Source: Ruminococcus sp. AM22-13 (GTDB taxonomy: Bacteria; Bacillota; Clostridia; Lachnospirales; Lachnospiraceae). Taken from it: DNA of 64,000 nt. The stretch spans positions 26,001 to 90,000 of the forward strand of contig NZ_QRIL01000017.1 in the NCBI RefSeq assembly GCF_003471165.1, written 5' to 3'. A program made the position numbers and the translations under genes. Shown here piece by piece: positions 24,708-34,732 of this stretch (position 1 is the first letter of the stretch; every line of letters begins with the position of its first letter). The notes under the pieces were generated by a model. That model saw nothing but the letters and a program-made list of their open reading frames with translations, did no database searches and was not told the origin of the DNA.

Positions 24708-25571
24708 CTAATTCCAACGTCTCTTCAGAATAGACTGTGTTGTAAGGAACAAGCATACTGCGATCACTGAAAGAAAATATACAATTCCTTTTATGTCAAA
24801 AATGTTACTCGTGAAATTATCAAAATGTCCACTCAGGTTGAATACATCCAGAACTTTCTGAATTCCGCCTTCAAAAATACTGGATTTTACTACATAAATG
24901 ATTACAAGTATTACTTCTCCGATCACTCCAATCACTGCTGAGATCAGAACATTCTTAATCATTGTATAAATAATAATCGCTGCTGCCAGAATCAGTAATC
25001 CAAATGCTACACATGTAGACATTGATGTCTGAGAGAAAAATGAAGAAATACCATTCATCATGTAGAAGGCAAATAAAAGGACAAATGTAAGTACTGCCGC
25101 AATTACCTGGCTTTCAGTTAATGCTGACATAAATACACCGATTGCAATATTTGCACATCCAAGAAGGAAAAATCCAAGAACTGCTGTATAAGCAGATGCA
25201 AAGGATACTGTACCAAACTTAGACATAATCAGTGGATAAGTACACATAACTGCCATAGGAATGGCATATACCGTTACCAGTGCAAGATATTTACCTATTA
25301 CAATACCACCTACAGAAACCGGTGATGTCAAAAGCAGCTGGTCTGTTTTCTGTTTTCTTTCTTCTGCCAGTACACGCATAGTCAGGATTGGCACTCCAAT
25401 AAGGAACACAAAGGTAATGGCACTTAATGTATATTCAAATTTAGGATATGCTGCTGAAAGCTGATATGCAGAAAAATAAATACCTGCCAGTACAAGGATA
25501 AAAAAGATAAACAAATATCCTACCATGGATGTCAGGTAGCTTTTCAGCTCTCTTTTATAAATAGCTGTCAT
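24708..25571 (-). CDS. ABC-2-type permease (GldF-like)
   Basis: A 287-residue integral membrane protein with six hydrophobic segments, the topology of ABC-2/GldF permeases. The cytoplasmic segment VLAEERKQKTDQLLLTSPVS (about residues 67-86) is the family signature that contacts the ATPase. It lies 2 bp after the ATPase stop and 17 bp before the GldG-like gene, so all are one transcript. Confidence 0.9.
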   Translation of the reverse strand: MTAIYKRELKSYLTSMVGYLFIFFILVLAGIYFSAYQLSAAYPKFEYTLSAITFVFLIGVPILTMRVLAEERKQKTDQLLLTSPVSVGGIVIGKYLALVTVYAIPMAVMCTYPLIMSKFGTVSFASAYTAVLGFFLLGCANIAIGVFMSALTESQVIAAVLTFVLLFAFYMMNGISSFFSQTSMSTCVAFGLLILAAAIIIYTMIKNVLISAVIGVIGEVILVIIYVVKSSIFEGGIQKVLDVFNLSGHFDNFTSNIFDIKGIVYFLSVIAVCLFLTTQSILKRRWN

Positions 25572-25573
25572 GA

Positions 25574-26647
25574 TTATTTTTCTCCCCCTTCATCATTTTT
25601 CTGTGATTCTGTTGATGTCTGTTCCACGTTTACAGCTTCCGTTTTAGCTTCTGCTGTTTCCTGGCTTTCAGAACTCTTCTGGTCTGTATCATCTTCACTT
25701 GCAGATGCTGGTTTCTCAGATGCTGTAAGTTCAAGGAATATTTCCTCAAGAGATACTTTCTTGGACTTCATCTCATAAATTGGACTGTTTATATCAGACA
25801 TCTTGTAGAATGCTTTTTCTCTGATATCATTATTCTCTTCTGTGGAAACCTTAGCGCTCCAGAGATTCTGTTTCTCATCCTTCTCAATAGTCACGCTGTT
25901 AACTCCTTCAATGCTTTCCAGAGCCTGTTTAATCTGTGATTTTTCACCTTTAATAAGCATTTCAAGAGTATTAGATCCTTCTGCCAGCTTTCCAAGGTTC
26001 TCCGGAGTATCACTGGCAACCAGTTTTCCATGGGAAATGATCAGCACGTAATCACACACCGCACTTACTTCAGATAAGATATGCGAACTGAGAATTACTG
26101 TATGCTTCTTCTTTAAATCTTTGATGAGGGTACGGATTTCTATAATCTGTTTCGGGTCAAGTCCTACTGTCGGCTCATCCAGAATGATAACCTCCGGGTA
26201 GCCCATGATTGCTTCCGCCAGTCCAACTCTCTGTCTGTAGCCTTTTGACAGATTTTTGATCAGACGATTTCTCATATCAGAAATCTTTACCATATCCATA
26301 ACTTCTTCTATCATGGTTGCTTTTTTGTCTTTTGGGATTTTTTTGAGATCAGCCACGAATTTCATATATTCCAGAACGGTCATATCAAAATAGAGTGGCG
26401 GCTGTTCTGGCAGATAACCGATACATTTCTTCGCTGCTTCCGGTTCTTCAAGGATATCGTGTCCGTCAATCCTGACGGTTCCTTCTGTGGATGCAATGTA
26501 TCCTGTTATCATATTCATTGTGGTGGATTTGCCTGCACCGTTTGGTCCAAGGAATCCATAGATTTTACCTTTCTCGATTTTAAAAGAAAGGTGGTCAACT
26601 GCCGTATGGTCGCCATATCGTTTGACCAGATTGTTTACTTCAATCAA
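25574..26647 (-). CDS. ABC transporter ATP-binding protein (GldA-like)
   Basis: A 357-residue ATPase. Walker A is GPNGAGKSTTMNMI (about residues 34-47), the Q-loop YLPEQPPLYFD (about 93-103), the signature LSKGYRQRVGLAEA (about 133-146) and Walker B EVIILDEPTVGLD (about 152-164), with the H-loop in ILSSHILSE. After the nucleotide domain come a regulatory C-terminal domain (about 220-310) and an unusual Glu/Ser/Thr-rich tail of about 45 residues. It heads the ATPase-permease-GldG-DUF4340 operon. The transported substrate is not known. Confidence 0.93.
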   Translation of the reverse strand: MIEVNNLVKRYGDHTAVDHLSFKIEKGKIYGFLGPNGAGKSTTMNMITGYIASTEGTVRIDGHDILEEPEAAKKCIGYLPEQPPLYFDMTVLEYMKFVADLKKIPKDKKATMIEEVMDMVKISDMRNRLIKNLSKGYRQRVGLAEAIMGYPEVIILDEPTVGLDPKQIIEIRTLIKDLKKKHTVILSSHILSEVSAVCDYVLIISHGKLVASDTPENLGKLAEGSNTLEMLIKGEKSQIKQALESIEGVNSVTIEKDEKQNLWSAKVSTEENNDIREKAFYKMSDINSPIYEMKSKKVSLEEIFLELTASEKPASASEDDTDQKSSESQETAEAKTEAVNVEQTSTESQKNDEGGEK

Positions 26648-26760
26648 TGTGTTCTCCTCCTTTTATTTAAATGCCGCAAATTCGTCCTGGTGTGTTTAAA
26701 AAAGACTTTCCGCAGGAATGATTTTCCAAACACGCTCTGGCTTCAGGATTAATATAGAAA

Positions 26761-26802
26761 ATGTCCTCAGGCGAAACAGAGAATGGGGGAACCCGAGGAC
26801 AT
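26761..26802 (-). terminator. Terminator after rsmG
   Basis: ATGTCCTC and GAGGACAT form an 8-bp stem around a 26-base loop; on the minus strand it is followed by TTTTCTATATT. It lies 55 bp beyond the rsmG stop, ahead of the ABC operon. Confidence 0.65.
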
Positions 26803-26856
26803 CTCTACAAGAACAGTTTATGATGAAGTTGTGATAAAATTAGGATAAAAGTGTGA

Positions 26857-27597
26857 TTATTTTGTGATGTTTGTGTGAGACAATGGTTCTTTCAGCGGAG
26901 TTCCTGCTTTACGCGGATATTTACCCGGAGTTGGTTTCTTCTTATCTATAATGACAAGAGAACGGTCAATTTCCGAATCAGGAAGCTGGAAATATGTGAT
27001 ATCTCTTAACTGCCCGCCAAGGATTTTGATTGCTTTTTCAGCCTCTGTTGCTTCTTCCTGTACAGTTCCTGATTTATAGGAAATAAATGTTCCACCTGTT
27101 TTTACATATGGAAGGCAATATTCTGACAGCGTTGCAAGATTTGACACTGCTCTGGATACGCAGAGGTCATATTTCTCACGATATTCCTTGTTCTTCGCAT
27201 ACTCTTCGGCTCTTCCATGAATTGCCTTAATTCCTTCCAATCCGAGAAGCGTAAAGCTTTCCTCCAGAAAATTCACTCTCTTCTTCAGGGAGTCCAGCAG
27301 GCAGGCTTCCAGATGCGGGAATGCAATCTTTAACGGTACTCCCGGGAATCCTGCTCCTGTACCAATATCCATGATTGTTTTTACTTTTGTCATATCAATC
27401 GCTTTTACGCAGGACAGGCTGTCGAGAAAATGCTTTGTCAGCACTTCCTCGAATTCTGTAATTCCTGTCAGATTCATAACTTTATTCTTCTCTACCAGAA
27501 ATTCATAGAACTGAATAAACTGATCTTTCTGTTTCTGACTCAGTTCTATTCCCAGCTCTTTACATCCGTTTTCCAATGTCGACAGATTATATGGCAT
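26857..27597 (-). CDS. rsmG: 16S rRNA (guanine-527-N7)-methyltransferase
   Basis: A 246-residue Rossmann methyltransferase. The SAM motif IMDIGTGAGFPGVPLKIAFP (about residues 75-94) and the LLDSLKKRVNFLEE motif (about 100-113) are intact, with CVSRAVSNL in the catalytic part. It methylates 16S rRNA near the decoding site and its loss can give low-level streptomycin resistance in other bacteria. It belongs to the conserved mnmE-mnmG-rsmG group near the origin, but here a 350-bp gap separates it from mnmG. Confidence 0.96.
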   Translation of the reverse strand: MPYNLSTLENGCKELGIELSQKQKDQFIQFYEFLVEKNKVMNLTGITEFEEVLTKHFLDSLSCVKAIDMTKVKTIMDIGTGAGFPGVPLKIAFPHLEACLLDSLKKRVNFLEESFTLLGLEGIKAIHGRAEEYAKNKEYREKYDLCVSRAVSNLATLSEYCLPYVKTGGTFISYKSGTVQEEATEAEKAIKILGGQLRDITYFQLPDSEIDRSLVIIDKKKPTPGKYPRKAGTPLKEPLSHTNITK

Positions 27598-27950
27598 GGT
27601 ATTTTTCTCCTTTTTATACTTATTTCTAATTCTCTAATCGTTGTTTTGTTTTTTCAACTTATAACTGATTTTTCTTTTTTATTTCGGTATTTCAGATTTT
27701 GAGTTTCCCTGCTATTTTATTAGCTTTTCTCTCAACTTTCTATTTTTCTTTTTGTTATTTTTTGGGCTTTTTAATGTTCTTTTCTGTTCTTTTTCTACCT
27801 GAGTCCGCATATTTCAGTGCTGTTTTTTGTACTTCGAAATCGTTTTTTGTAATCTAAATGTCCTTTATTCAGTTCTTTAATACCGTAAAATATGCTTGCT
27901 TTTTTCATATTTCCGCATGCGTAAGTACATTAAACAGTGCTTATTGTGTC
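27598..27950. other. T-rich intergenic region between mnmG and rsmG
   Basis: No gene, repeat or convincing hairpin seen. The plus strand is very rich in T runs (for example 27640-27800), so the minus-strand transcript would be A-rich and unstructured. It may contain an rsmG promoter; I could not place one with confidence. Confidence 0.4.
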
Positions 27951-29825
27951 TTATCTTGCACTTGAAAGATATACCAGTAAAACAGATATATCTGCTGGCG
28001 ATACCCCTGAAATTCGGGAGGCCTGTCCGATAGAAATCGGTCTGTATGCCTCCAGCTTCTGGCGGGCTTCGATTCTCAGACTGCCGACTTTCTCATAATC
28101 AAGATCCACTGGGATTTTCTTTGCTTCCAGTTTCTTAAACTGTTCTACCTGCTTTAACTGTCTGCGGATATATCCATCATACTTGATGTTAATATCAACC
28201 TGTTCCTGTACATCCCATGGAAGTTCCGAACGTTCTTTGTCAAGCGGTTTAATTGCTTCATAGGAAAGTTCCGGACGGCGGATCAGTTCTGCCAGTGTTG
28301 TTCCTGACTTCAATGGAGTACTGTTGTAGCTTTCCAGAAGTGCCTGAACCTCTTTATTTGCACCGATATTTGTATGTTCTACTCTTTCAATTTCTTTCTT
28401 AATCTGTTCTTCTTTTGCAAGAATCTTCTGATATTCTTCCTCGCTGATAAGACCTACCTGGTAGCCCTTCTTACGAAGTCTCAGATCTGCATTATCCTGA
28501 CGGAGAAGAAGTCTGTACTCTGCTCTGCTGGTCATCATACGGTATGGTTCATGGTTCTCCTTTGTTACCAAATCGTCAATCAGGACACCGATATACGCCT
28601 CTGAACGGTCCAGAATCAACTGTTCCTGGCCTTTAACTTCCATAGCCGCATTAATTCCGGCAATCAGTCCCTGAGCCGCCGCTTCCTCATATCCGGAGCT
28701 TCCGTTAAACTGTCCACCGCTGAATAAACCTTTAATTTTCTTGAATTCCAGTGTTGGATATAGCTGGCGCGGATTAATGCAGTCGTACTCAATGGCATAT
28801 GCATTTTTGACGATTTTGGCATGTTCAAGTCCCGGTACAGAGTGATACATTTCCTCCTGTACATCCTCAGGAAGGGAGCTGGACATTCCGCCGATATACA
28901 TTTCATTTGTATAAAGTCCCTCCGGCTCAATAAACACCTGGTGTCGGTTTTTATCAGCAAAACGCACTACCTTATCTTCGATAGATGGGCAGTAACGTGG
29001 TCCTGTTCCCTCAATCATTCCTGAATATAGCGGAGAACGATCCAAGTTTGCGCGGATAATCTCATGTGTTTTCTCATTGGTGTATGTCAGCCAGCATGAT
29101 TTCTGTTCAATCTGAACATCTTCCGGGTTGGTTGAAAAAGAAAACGGAACAACCCTCTCATCTCCGAATTGCTCTTCCATTTTGCTGTAGTCAATGGTAT
29201 TTCCAGCAATACGTGCCGGTGTTCCTGTTTTAAAACGGAACATTTCGATTCCCAGTTCTTTCAGAGAATCTGTAAGATAATTGGCAGCCTGGAGTCCGTT
29301 CGGACCTGTGTAGTTGCTTACATCGCCGTAGATACATCTTGCTTTCAGGTAGGTTCCTGTACAGAGAACGACTGCCTTACAATTATAAATAGCACCTGAA
29401 TAAGTTTTTACGCCTTTAATCTTTCCATCTTCAACCAGAAGCTTTGTTACTTCACCCTGCTTAATAGTAAGGTTCGGAGTATTTTCCAATGTCTTTCTCA
29501 TCTCATTGCTGTATGCCTGTTTATCCGCCTGTGCACGCAGCGAATGAACCGCAGGTCCTTTGGAGCAGTTGAGCATTTTTGACTGAATAAATGTTTTATC
29601 AATATTCTTTCCCATTTCACCGCCAAGAGCATCCAGTTCTCTTACCAGATGTCCCTTGGAACTGCCACCTACATTTGGATTACATGGCATTAATGCGATA
29701 CTATCTACGCTGACGGTAAACATAACTGTATTCAGACCGAGGCGCGCGCCTGCAAGTGCAGCCTCACATCCGGCGTGTCCGGCGCCGACTACAACGAGAT
29801 CATAATCTTCTACTAAAGTTTTCAT
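27951..29825 (-). CDS. mnmG: tRNA uridine 5-carboxymethylaminomethyl modification enzyme MnmG
   Basis: A 624-residue FAD protein that, with MnmE, builds cmnm5 at wobble U34 of several tRNAs. The dinucleotide fold [20 protein letters not shown] begins near residue 8. The [20 protein letters not shown] segment, the GTP/folate-linked Cys region [14 protein letters not shown], and the [23 protein letters not shown] C-terminal helical domain are recognisable. The start at 29825 follows GGAGATAAA; a longer frame to 29867 lacks a ribosome site. Confidence 0.97.
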   Translation of the reverse strand: MKTLVEDYDLVVVGAGHAGCEAALAGARLGLNTVMFTVSVDSIALMPCNPNVGGSSKGHLVRELDALGGEMGKNIDKTFIQSKMLNCSKGPAVHSLRAQADKQAYSNEMRKTLENTPNLTIKQGEVTKLLVEDGKIKGVKTYSGAIYNCKAVVLCTGTYLKARCIYGDVSNYTGPNGLQAANYLTDSLKELGIEMFRFKTGTPARIAGNTIDYSKMEEQFGDERVVPFSFSTNPEDVQIEQKSCWLTYTNEKTHEIIRANLDRSPLYSGMIEGTGPRYCPSIEDKVVRFADKNRHQVFIEPEGLYTNEMYIGGMSSSLPEDVQEEMYHSVPGLEHAKIVKNAYAIEYDCINPRQLYPTLEFKKIKGLFSGGQFNGSSGYEEAAAQGLIAGINAAMEVKGQEQLILDRSEAYIGVLIDDLVTKENHEPYRMMTSRAEYRLLLRQDNADLRLRKKGYQVGLISEEEYQKILAKEEQIKKEIERVEHTNIGANKEVQALLESYNSTPLKSGTTLAELIRRPELSYEAIKPLDKERSELPWDVQEQVDINIKYDGYIRRQLKQVEQFKKLEAKKIPVDLDYEKVGSLRIEARQKLEAYRPISIGQASRISGVSPADISVLLVYLSSAR

Positions 29826-29884
29826 TTTATCTCCTTTATTTCCACTGTATAATCTACTATCGTACAATTTACTAATCTATTATT

Positions 29885-29909
29885 AAAAATCGCCGAAGGC
29901 GATTTTTTT
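29885..29909 (-). terminator. Hairpin terminator between mnmE and mnmG
   Basis: AAAAATCGCC and GGCGATTTTT form a 10-bp stem with a GAA loop. It is T-tailed on both strands. It would reduce read-through from mnmE into mnmG. Confidence 0.8.
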
Positions 29910-30003
29910 GCAAAATTTATTCTATTACAATCATACTTCATCAATACTAATGATAATCTATCGGATACAATCAAGTCACTACTCGCTGCCAGATTCTTAT
30001 CCA

Positions 30004-31377
30004 CTATTTACCCATACAGAACTTACTGAAAATCTCATTAACCAGATCCTCACCCACTGATTCTCCGAGAATCTTTCCAAGATTTTCATATGCGTTCATC
30101 AGATCTATGGAGAAGAAATCCTCCGGCATTCCCATTTCTATACTGTTTCTGACCAGATCAAGACTCTTGTCAGCTTCTTCCAGTGCTGCTTTATGGCGGG
30201 CATTTGTGATGTATACTTCGTCATTAAAGGAAATCTCTCCACCAAAGAACATTTCTTTGATCTGTTCTTCCAGCTCTGTGATTCCTTTTTCCTCTTTTGC
30301 AGAAATCGGAATCACAGGGTGACCCGTCTTTTCTTTCAGAAGTTCTGTCTGGAATACTGGCTGAAGATCCGTTTTATTATACAGGATGATTGCTTTTTTA
30401 CCGGCAAGCATAGCCATGATTTCTTCGTCATTCTCGTCAAGCGGAACTGACGAATCCACAACATAAAGAATCAAGTCTGCTTTCTGTGCCATTTCTCTGG
30501 CTCTGTCTACACCGATTTTTTCCACAATATCCTTCGTCTCACGGATTCCGGCTGTGTCGATAATCTTCAGAGAGATTCCATGAAGTGTGATATATTCTTC
30601 AAGAATATCTCTTGTTGTTCCTGCAATATCAGTTACAATAGCGCGATTTTCTCCTATCAGAAGGTTCAGCAGAGAAGATTTTCCGGCATTTGGTTTCCCA
30701 AGAATAACCGTCTGGATTCCCTCCTGGATCATCTTTCCGTCGGAAGAAGTTTTCAACAATCGTTTCACTTCTTTCTGCTCGTTGTCCACAACTTCCAGAA
30801 GCTCCTGTGGATATCCATCCAGACTGATGTGTTCCGGATCATCCAATGCAGACTCAATGTATGCGATATGATAAATCAGTTTCTCTCTGATCTCGCGGAT
30901 AGCTTTCTGTACAGAACCTCTTAACTGATCCATGGAACTGCGAAGTGCATATTCATTCTTTGCCTGAATGACATCCATAACCGCTTCGGCCTGGGACAGA
31001 TCCATACGACCGTTCAGGAAAGCGCGCTTCGTAAATTCTCCTGGTTCTGCGATCTCTGCACCGTTTTTCAGCACTGTTTCCAGTACTCTCTGCATGGCAA
31101 ATACACCGCCATGGCAGTCAATTTCTACTGTATCTTCCCCTGTGAAAGTTCTCGGTGCGTGCATGATCATCACCAGAACCTCATCCACCAGTTCCTCTCC
31201 ATCATAAATATATCCATAATGAATGGTATGAGTCGGAACTTCTTTTATTTTTTTCTTTCCACCTTTTGATCTGTAGACACGGGAAATCACGTCCATGGCA
31301 TTTTCACCACTGATGCGGACAATTCCAATTCCGGATGCACTCATAGCTGTGGAAATTGCTGCAATTGTTGTTTCCAT
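30004..31377 (-). CDS. mnmE: tRNA modification GTPase MnmE
   Basis: A 457-residue GTPase partner of MnmG. The N-terminal folate-binding domain begins METTIAAISTAMSASGIGIV. The G domain has the P-loop GKPNAGKSSLLNLLIG (about residues 226-241), the DTAG switch (DTAGIRET), NKTD and SAKEE. The C-terminus ends KFCMGK, the catalytic C-x-G-K motif. The start at 31377 follows GAGGAGG. It is the expected neighbour of jag, yidC and rnpA. Confidence 0.97.
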   Translation of the reverse strand: METTIAAISTAMSASGIGIVRISGENAMDVISRVYRSKGGKKKIKEVPTHTIHYGYIYDGEELVDEVLVMIMHAPRTFTGEDTVEIDCHGGVFAMQRVLETVLKNGAEIAEPGEFTKRAFLNGRMDLSQAEAVMDVIQAKNEYALRSSMDQLRGSVQKAIREIREKLIYHIAYIESALDDPEHISLDGYPQELLEVVDNEQKEVKRLLKTSSDGKMIQEGIQTVILGKPNAGKSSLLNLLIGENRAIVTDIAGTTRDILEEYITLHGISLKIIDTAGIRETKDIVEKIGVDRAREMAQKADLILYVVDSSVPLDENDEEIMAMLAGKKAIILYNKTDLQPVFQTELLKEKTGHPVIPISAKEEKGITELEEQIKEMFFGGEISFNDEVYITNARHKAALEEADKSLDLVRNSIEMGMPEDFFSIDLMNAYENLGKILGESVGEDLVNEIFSKFCMGK

Positions 31378-31610
31378 TTTTTCCTCCTCACTTATTATAT
31401 GTACTCTCGCTGCCTGCTCATAGCCGAATAGCATTTAGAAATTTTAAAATACAAACAGGATTACACAGGCAACCCTTAGCATCTTTTTCAAATCTTTATA
31501 TAAATAACAGGATCATTACACCTATCGTTAATATCCCTGTTATTTATACAAAAACAAGTCCCACCTGGGAACTGCTGCCGTTGGATAATTACTTATTTTC
31601 TACAATAAAA
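31378..31610. other. mnmE leader and intergenic spacer
   Basis: No gene seen. One imperfect hairpin is present: ATAAATAACAGG (about 31500-31511) against CCTGTTATTTAT (about 31534-31545). It would lie in the 5' leader of mnmE if transcription starts upstream; its role is unknown. Confidence 0.45.
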
Positions 31611-31679
31611 AATGTTACTCCAGGTAAAAGTGTACACGCAAAGTTACGTGTTATTCACGCTTTCACCTAGAATAACATT
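31611..31679. terminator. Long-stem bidirectional terminator after jag
   Basis: A 23-base arm starting AATGTTACTCCAGGT pairs with an arm ending CACCTAGAATAACATT, with about four mismatches or G-U pairs. T-runs follow on both strands (TTTTTTATTG on minus, CTTTTTTAAT on plus). It ends the rpmH-to-jag transcript. A transposon-end origin is possible given the long stem. Confidence 0.75.
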
Positions 31680-31780
31680 CTTTTTTAATATCTGCAATGA
31701 AACATGTGCTTCTACATACAGCTATTTATTTAATTTGTTACTGTTCAGTCGCCATTACACCTTGTGAAATAAACAGCAGA

Positions 31781-32719
31781 TTAATTTCTTTTTAATTTTA
31801 CCACTACATGGCGGTAAGGTTCTTCACCTTCACTGACAGTCTCAACGAATTTATTTCCCTGAAGAGCAGAATGGATGATTCTTCTCTCATAAGGATTCAT
31901 CGGCTCAAGAATTACCGGCTTGCGGGTCTTTCTTACCTTATAAGCGATACCTCTTGCAAGATTCTCAAGAGTCTCTTTACGGCGTTTGCGGTAATCTTCT
32001 GTATCAAGTTTTACACGAATGTAATTTGATTTTCCTTTATTTACCACAAGGCTTGTCAGATACTGAAGAGAATCCAGTGTCTGACCTCTCTTGCCGATAA
32101 GGATTCCCATATCTTCGCCTTCGAAATCAACTTCCAGACTTCCATCTGTTGTATTATACTTAGATGTGATCTCTACTTCTCCAAGATTCATAGAAGCAAA
32201 CACTTCGCTCAGGAATATCCTTGCTCTGTTTTCTACTTCTTTAATCTCTTCTGGATCTGTAATGATCTCAACAGGTTTTGCCGGTTTCACCGGTTTTGCT
32301 GCCTTTTCTCTGACTGGTTTCTCTTTGATTTCTTTCGGTTCTCTTGGCTGTTTTTCTTTTACAACTTTTTCCTTTACAGGCTTTGGCTGTCTTGGTTTCT
32401 CAGAAACAGCTTTTGGCTCTTTTGTTTCTTTCTTCACCGGTTTTACAGGTTCTGGTTTCTTTTCTTCAACCGGAGTCTCTTCCTTGAAGGAATCAAGTTT
32501 TACTGTCTCTACGATTTCCTTCATTTCTTCTTCCTCAGAAACCAGTTCAATCTTACGAACCTTTATCACTGCAGGTTTACTTCCGATTCCGAAGAATCCG
32601 TTGCTTCCTTCACTGATTACCTGAATCTCAAGCTGGTCACTGGATACGCCAAGCTCGATACATGCTTTTGTAATTGCTTCACTCTTTGTTTTCGCTGAAA
32701 ACTGGATATAATCCTCCAT
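31781..32719 (-). CDS. jag: RNA-binding protein Jag/KhpB
   Basis: A 312-residue protein with a Jag-N domain (residues 1-55, with NGFFGIGSKPA), a long Lys/Pro/Glu-rich linker (about 70-150), a KH domain with the GILIGKRGQTLDSLQYL motif (about 208-224) and a C-terminal R3H domain (about 240-312). In Firmicutes KhpB binds RNA with KhpA and affects cell elongation. It follows yidC by 20 bp in the usual rpmH-rnpA-yidD-yidC-jag order. Confidence 0.95.
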   Translation of the reverse strand: MEDYIQFSAKTKSEAITKACIELGVSSDQLEIQVISEGSNGFFGIGSKPAVIKVRKIELVSEEEEMKEIVETVKLDSFKEETPVEEKKPEPVKPVKKETKEPKAVSEKPRQPKPVKEKVVKEKQPREPKEIKEKPVREKAAKPVKPAKPVEIITDPEEIKEVENRARIFLSEVFASMNLGEVEITSKYNTTDGSLEVDFEGEDMGILIGKRGQTLDSLQYLTSLVVNKGKSNYIRVKLDTEDYRKRRKETLENLARGIAYKVRKTRKPVILEPMNPYERRIIHSALQGNKFVETVSEGEEPYRHVVVKLKRN

Positions 32720-32739
32720 GCCAACCCCTCCGTTCCTGA

Positions 32740-34041
32740 CTACTTCTTCTTATTACGCTCATCAAATGCTTTTACCATATTGGCTTTGGCAGTAATGCTG
32801 CCCGGTTTTGCATTTGCTGCGTTTTTGTAAGATTCTTCGACCTTCTTAGCTCTTGTCTCGACATCAGTATTGCTGCTGCCTTTTTCAACTTTATTGATAT
32901 TCTTAACGCTCTGATGTGCCTGATTTGTGATTTTCTGAGGCGGAAGCCCTTCTTTTTCGCGCTTCTTTTCCATCTTCTTCATATTCTCATTGATCAGGTC
33001 ATCAATCTGAATCTTATCCATATGTCTGTTGATGACAAGCTGCTGTACACTTCGTACTGCCGCACTTGCTACCCAGTAAATACCAAGACCTACAGGGAAT
33101 GTGAAACAGAATACTGCTGACATGAGCGGCATTACCATGTTCATTGTCTTCATGGAGTTCATCATTGCATCCTGCTGTGCATCTCCACCCTGCTGTGCTG
33201 CCTGAGGCATCAGCTTTAAGTTAATCATCTGTGTAGCCCACGCAAGGATCGGAATCAGGATTGCAACGATTGCAATAAGAATAGAACCACCGACAAAAGC
33301 GGCTTTAATATAAGTCAAAGGCTGGTCTGCAATATTCAGTCCAAAGAAGTTCTGCACATGCGAAATCTCTTTTGCAGTACTGTTGAGTGTATCCGCAAAT
33401 CCGGAAAACTGACTGGTCTCTGCAAGAGTTTTCCACTGAGAAGGAGATAATGCATATAAAAAGTCTGTTACAGAATTGCTCGTAGCATTGTTGCCATCCA
33501 TAATAAGCTGAACTCTTGTCATCTTATTATCTGTGATGAACTGCTGCAGGATATCTGTATATCCGTTTACACCTGTAATGCTTGTAACTGCAGATGCAAG
33601 GATATCTTTTACGCTGCCTACATATGCCGGAATTTTGTAAATTACCTGGTATAATGCCATCAAAATAGGGAACTGGATTGCAAGCTGTACGCAGCTTCCT
33701 GTAGGAGATACACCGTATTTCTGATATACAGCCTGTGTCTCTTCCTGCATCTTCTGCATAGCTGCCGAATCGTTATTTTTTCCCTTATACTTCTTCTGAA
33801 TCTTCTGAAGCTCTGGCTGCATGATCGCACTTAATTTAGAAAATTTCTGCTGTTTGATCTGCAGTGGAGTCATAAGAGCGTAAATAAGGATACTGAAGAT
33901 GATAATGCAAAGACCGATATTCTGAATTCCAAATACATTCAGCAGTCTGTAGATACCATCCATGATCCATCCCATGACGGTCGCAAGCTGACCGATAATA
34001 GGAGTGCTGCTCTTTGTCGCTAAAATCATTTCCAAGTTCAT
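32740..34041 (-). CDS. yidC: Membrane protein insertase YidC/Oxa1
   Basis: A 433-residue insertase for membrane proteins. The Oxa1 core has five hydrophobic segments, including LCIIIFSILIYALMTPLQIK (about residues 44-63) and the Pro/Gly-rich segment GSCVQLAIQFPILMALYQVI (about 117-136). A periplasmic insert of about 100 residues (about 140-245) precedes helices 3-5. The C-terminal tail is long and very basic (about 340-433), as in YidC proteins that contact ribosomes. It is flanked by yidD and jag. Confidence 0.96.
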   Translation of the reverse strand: MNLEMILATKSSTPIIGQLATVMGWIMDGIYRLLNVFGIQNIGLCIIIFSILIYALMTPLQIKQQKFSKLSAIMQPELQKIQKKYKGKNNDSAAMQKMQEETQAVYQKYGVSPTGSCVQLAIQFPILMALYQVIYKIPAYVGSVKDILASAVTSITGVNGYTDILQQFITDNKMTRVQLIMDGNNATSNSVTDFLYALSPSQWKTLAETSQFSGFADTLNSTAKEISHVQNFFGLNIADQPLTYIKAAFVGGSILIAIVAILIPILAWATQMINLKLMPQAAQQGGDAQQDAMMNSMKTMNMVMPLMSAVFCFTFPVGLGIYWVASAAVRSVQQLVINRHMDKIQIDDLINENMKKMEKKREKEGLPPQKITNQAHQSVKNINKVEKGSSNTDVETRAKKVEESYKNAANAKPGSITAKANMVKAFDERNKKK

Positions 34042-34116
34042 TTCCTCCTAGAATCCATAAATGACAGGAGGTTCCTTCGATCGATCAATATTCAATTTTC
34101 AAGTACATTCCTGTCT

Positions 34117-34329
34117 TTACGGTACAGGGTCATAGCCTCCATGGGAAAAAGGATTACAGCGAAGTATCCTCCATACCGCAAGAAGACCACCCTTTAATGC
34201 ACCATATTTTTCGATTGCTTCTAAACCATATTGAGAACATGTGGGAATATAAGGACATTTTGTTCTCTTCATCGGTGACAAATACTTTTGATAGAGTTTA
34301 ATTATTCTGATCAGAAACTTCTTTATCAT
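34117..34329 (-). CDS. yidD: Membrane protein insertion efficiency factor YidD
   Basis: A 70-residue YidD protein with the invariant [23 protein letters not shown] region cut here to its key words: [11 protein letters not shown] (about residues 25-35) and the ending [16 protein letters not shown]. It aids YidC-mediated insertion at the membrane. Its start overlaps the end of rnpA by 32 bases, which suggests coupled translation. Confidence 0.95.
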   Translation of the reverse strand: MIKKFLIRIIKLYQKYLSPMKRTKCPYIPTCSQYGLEAIEKYGALKGGLLAVWRILRCNPFSHGGYDPVP

Positions 34330-34669
34330 TGTTCTTACCTGCTATGCAGTGCTTTCCCGCAAGATGCATCAGTGCACTTTCTATCTCATGATAGGTTCTG
34401 TCTTTTGCCTGGGGACGTGCAACTACTACAATATCCAAACCATTTTCAAATTCCGCTTCATTTAACCGATAACTTTCTCTTATCAATCTGGTGAGTCTGT
34501 GGCGGACCACACTATTCCCTACTTTTTTACTTACTGATATTCCCAGACGATTCTTCATGTACTGATTTTTCAGTACGTACATCACCAGATACCGATTACC
34601 TTTTGATGTTCCATGTTTATATACTTTTTGAAAATCTTGATTTTTTTTTAAGGACTCTGATCTTTGCAT
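34298..34669 (-). CDS. rnpA: Ribonuclease P protein component
   Basis: About 123 residues from the ATG at 34669, giving [20 protein letters not shown]; a longer frame to 34714 has no family match in its extra part. The basic RNR-type motif [20 protein letters not shown] (about residues 39-58) binds P RNA. The protein assists RNase P in tRNA 5' maturation. It sits between rpmH and yidD as in most bacteria. The extended C-terminal tail (after about residue 100) is divergent. Confidence 0.95.
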   Translation of the reverse strand: MQRSESLKKNQDFQKVYKHGTSKGNRYLVMYVLKNQYMKNRLGISVSKKVGNSVVRHRLTRLIRESYRLNEAEFENGLDIVVVARPQAKDRTYHEIESALMHLAGKHCIAGKNNDKEVSDQNN

Positions 34670-34704
34670 AGAATCCCCTTTCATAATCTCTTTTTTAAGA
34701 GAAG

Positions 34705-34730
34705 AAAAGACCACATAACTGCGGTCTTAT
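34705..34730 (-). terminator. Small hairpin between rpmH and rnpA
   Basis: AAGACC and GGTCTT form a short stem, followed by TTTTCTT on the minus strand. It could attenuate read-through, so that rpmH is expressed above rnpA. Confidence 0.6.
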
Positions 34731-34732
34731 TC

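Noticed and set aside
29822..30004. 60-codon minus-strand frame between mnmE and mnmG
   Set aside because: It contains the mnmE terminator hairpin and reads through the mnmG ribosome site; no family match.
31781..32624. Long plus-strand frame (about 177 codons) opposite jag
   Set aside because: Low-complexity Ser/Phe/Thr protein produced by the Lys/Pro/Glu linker of jag read backwards; shadow.
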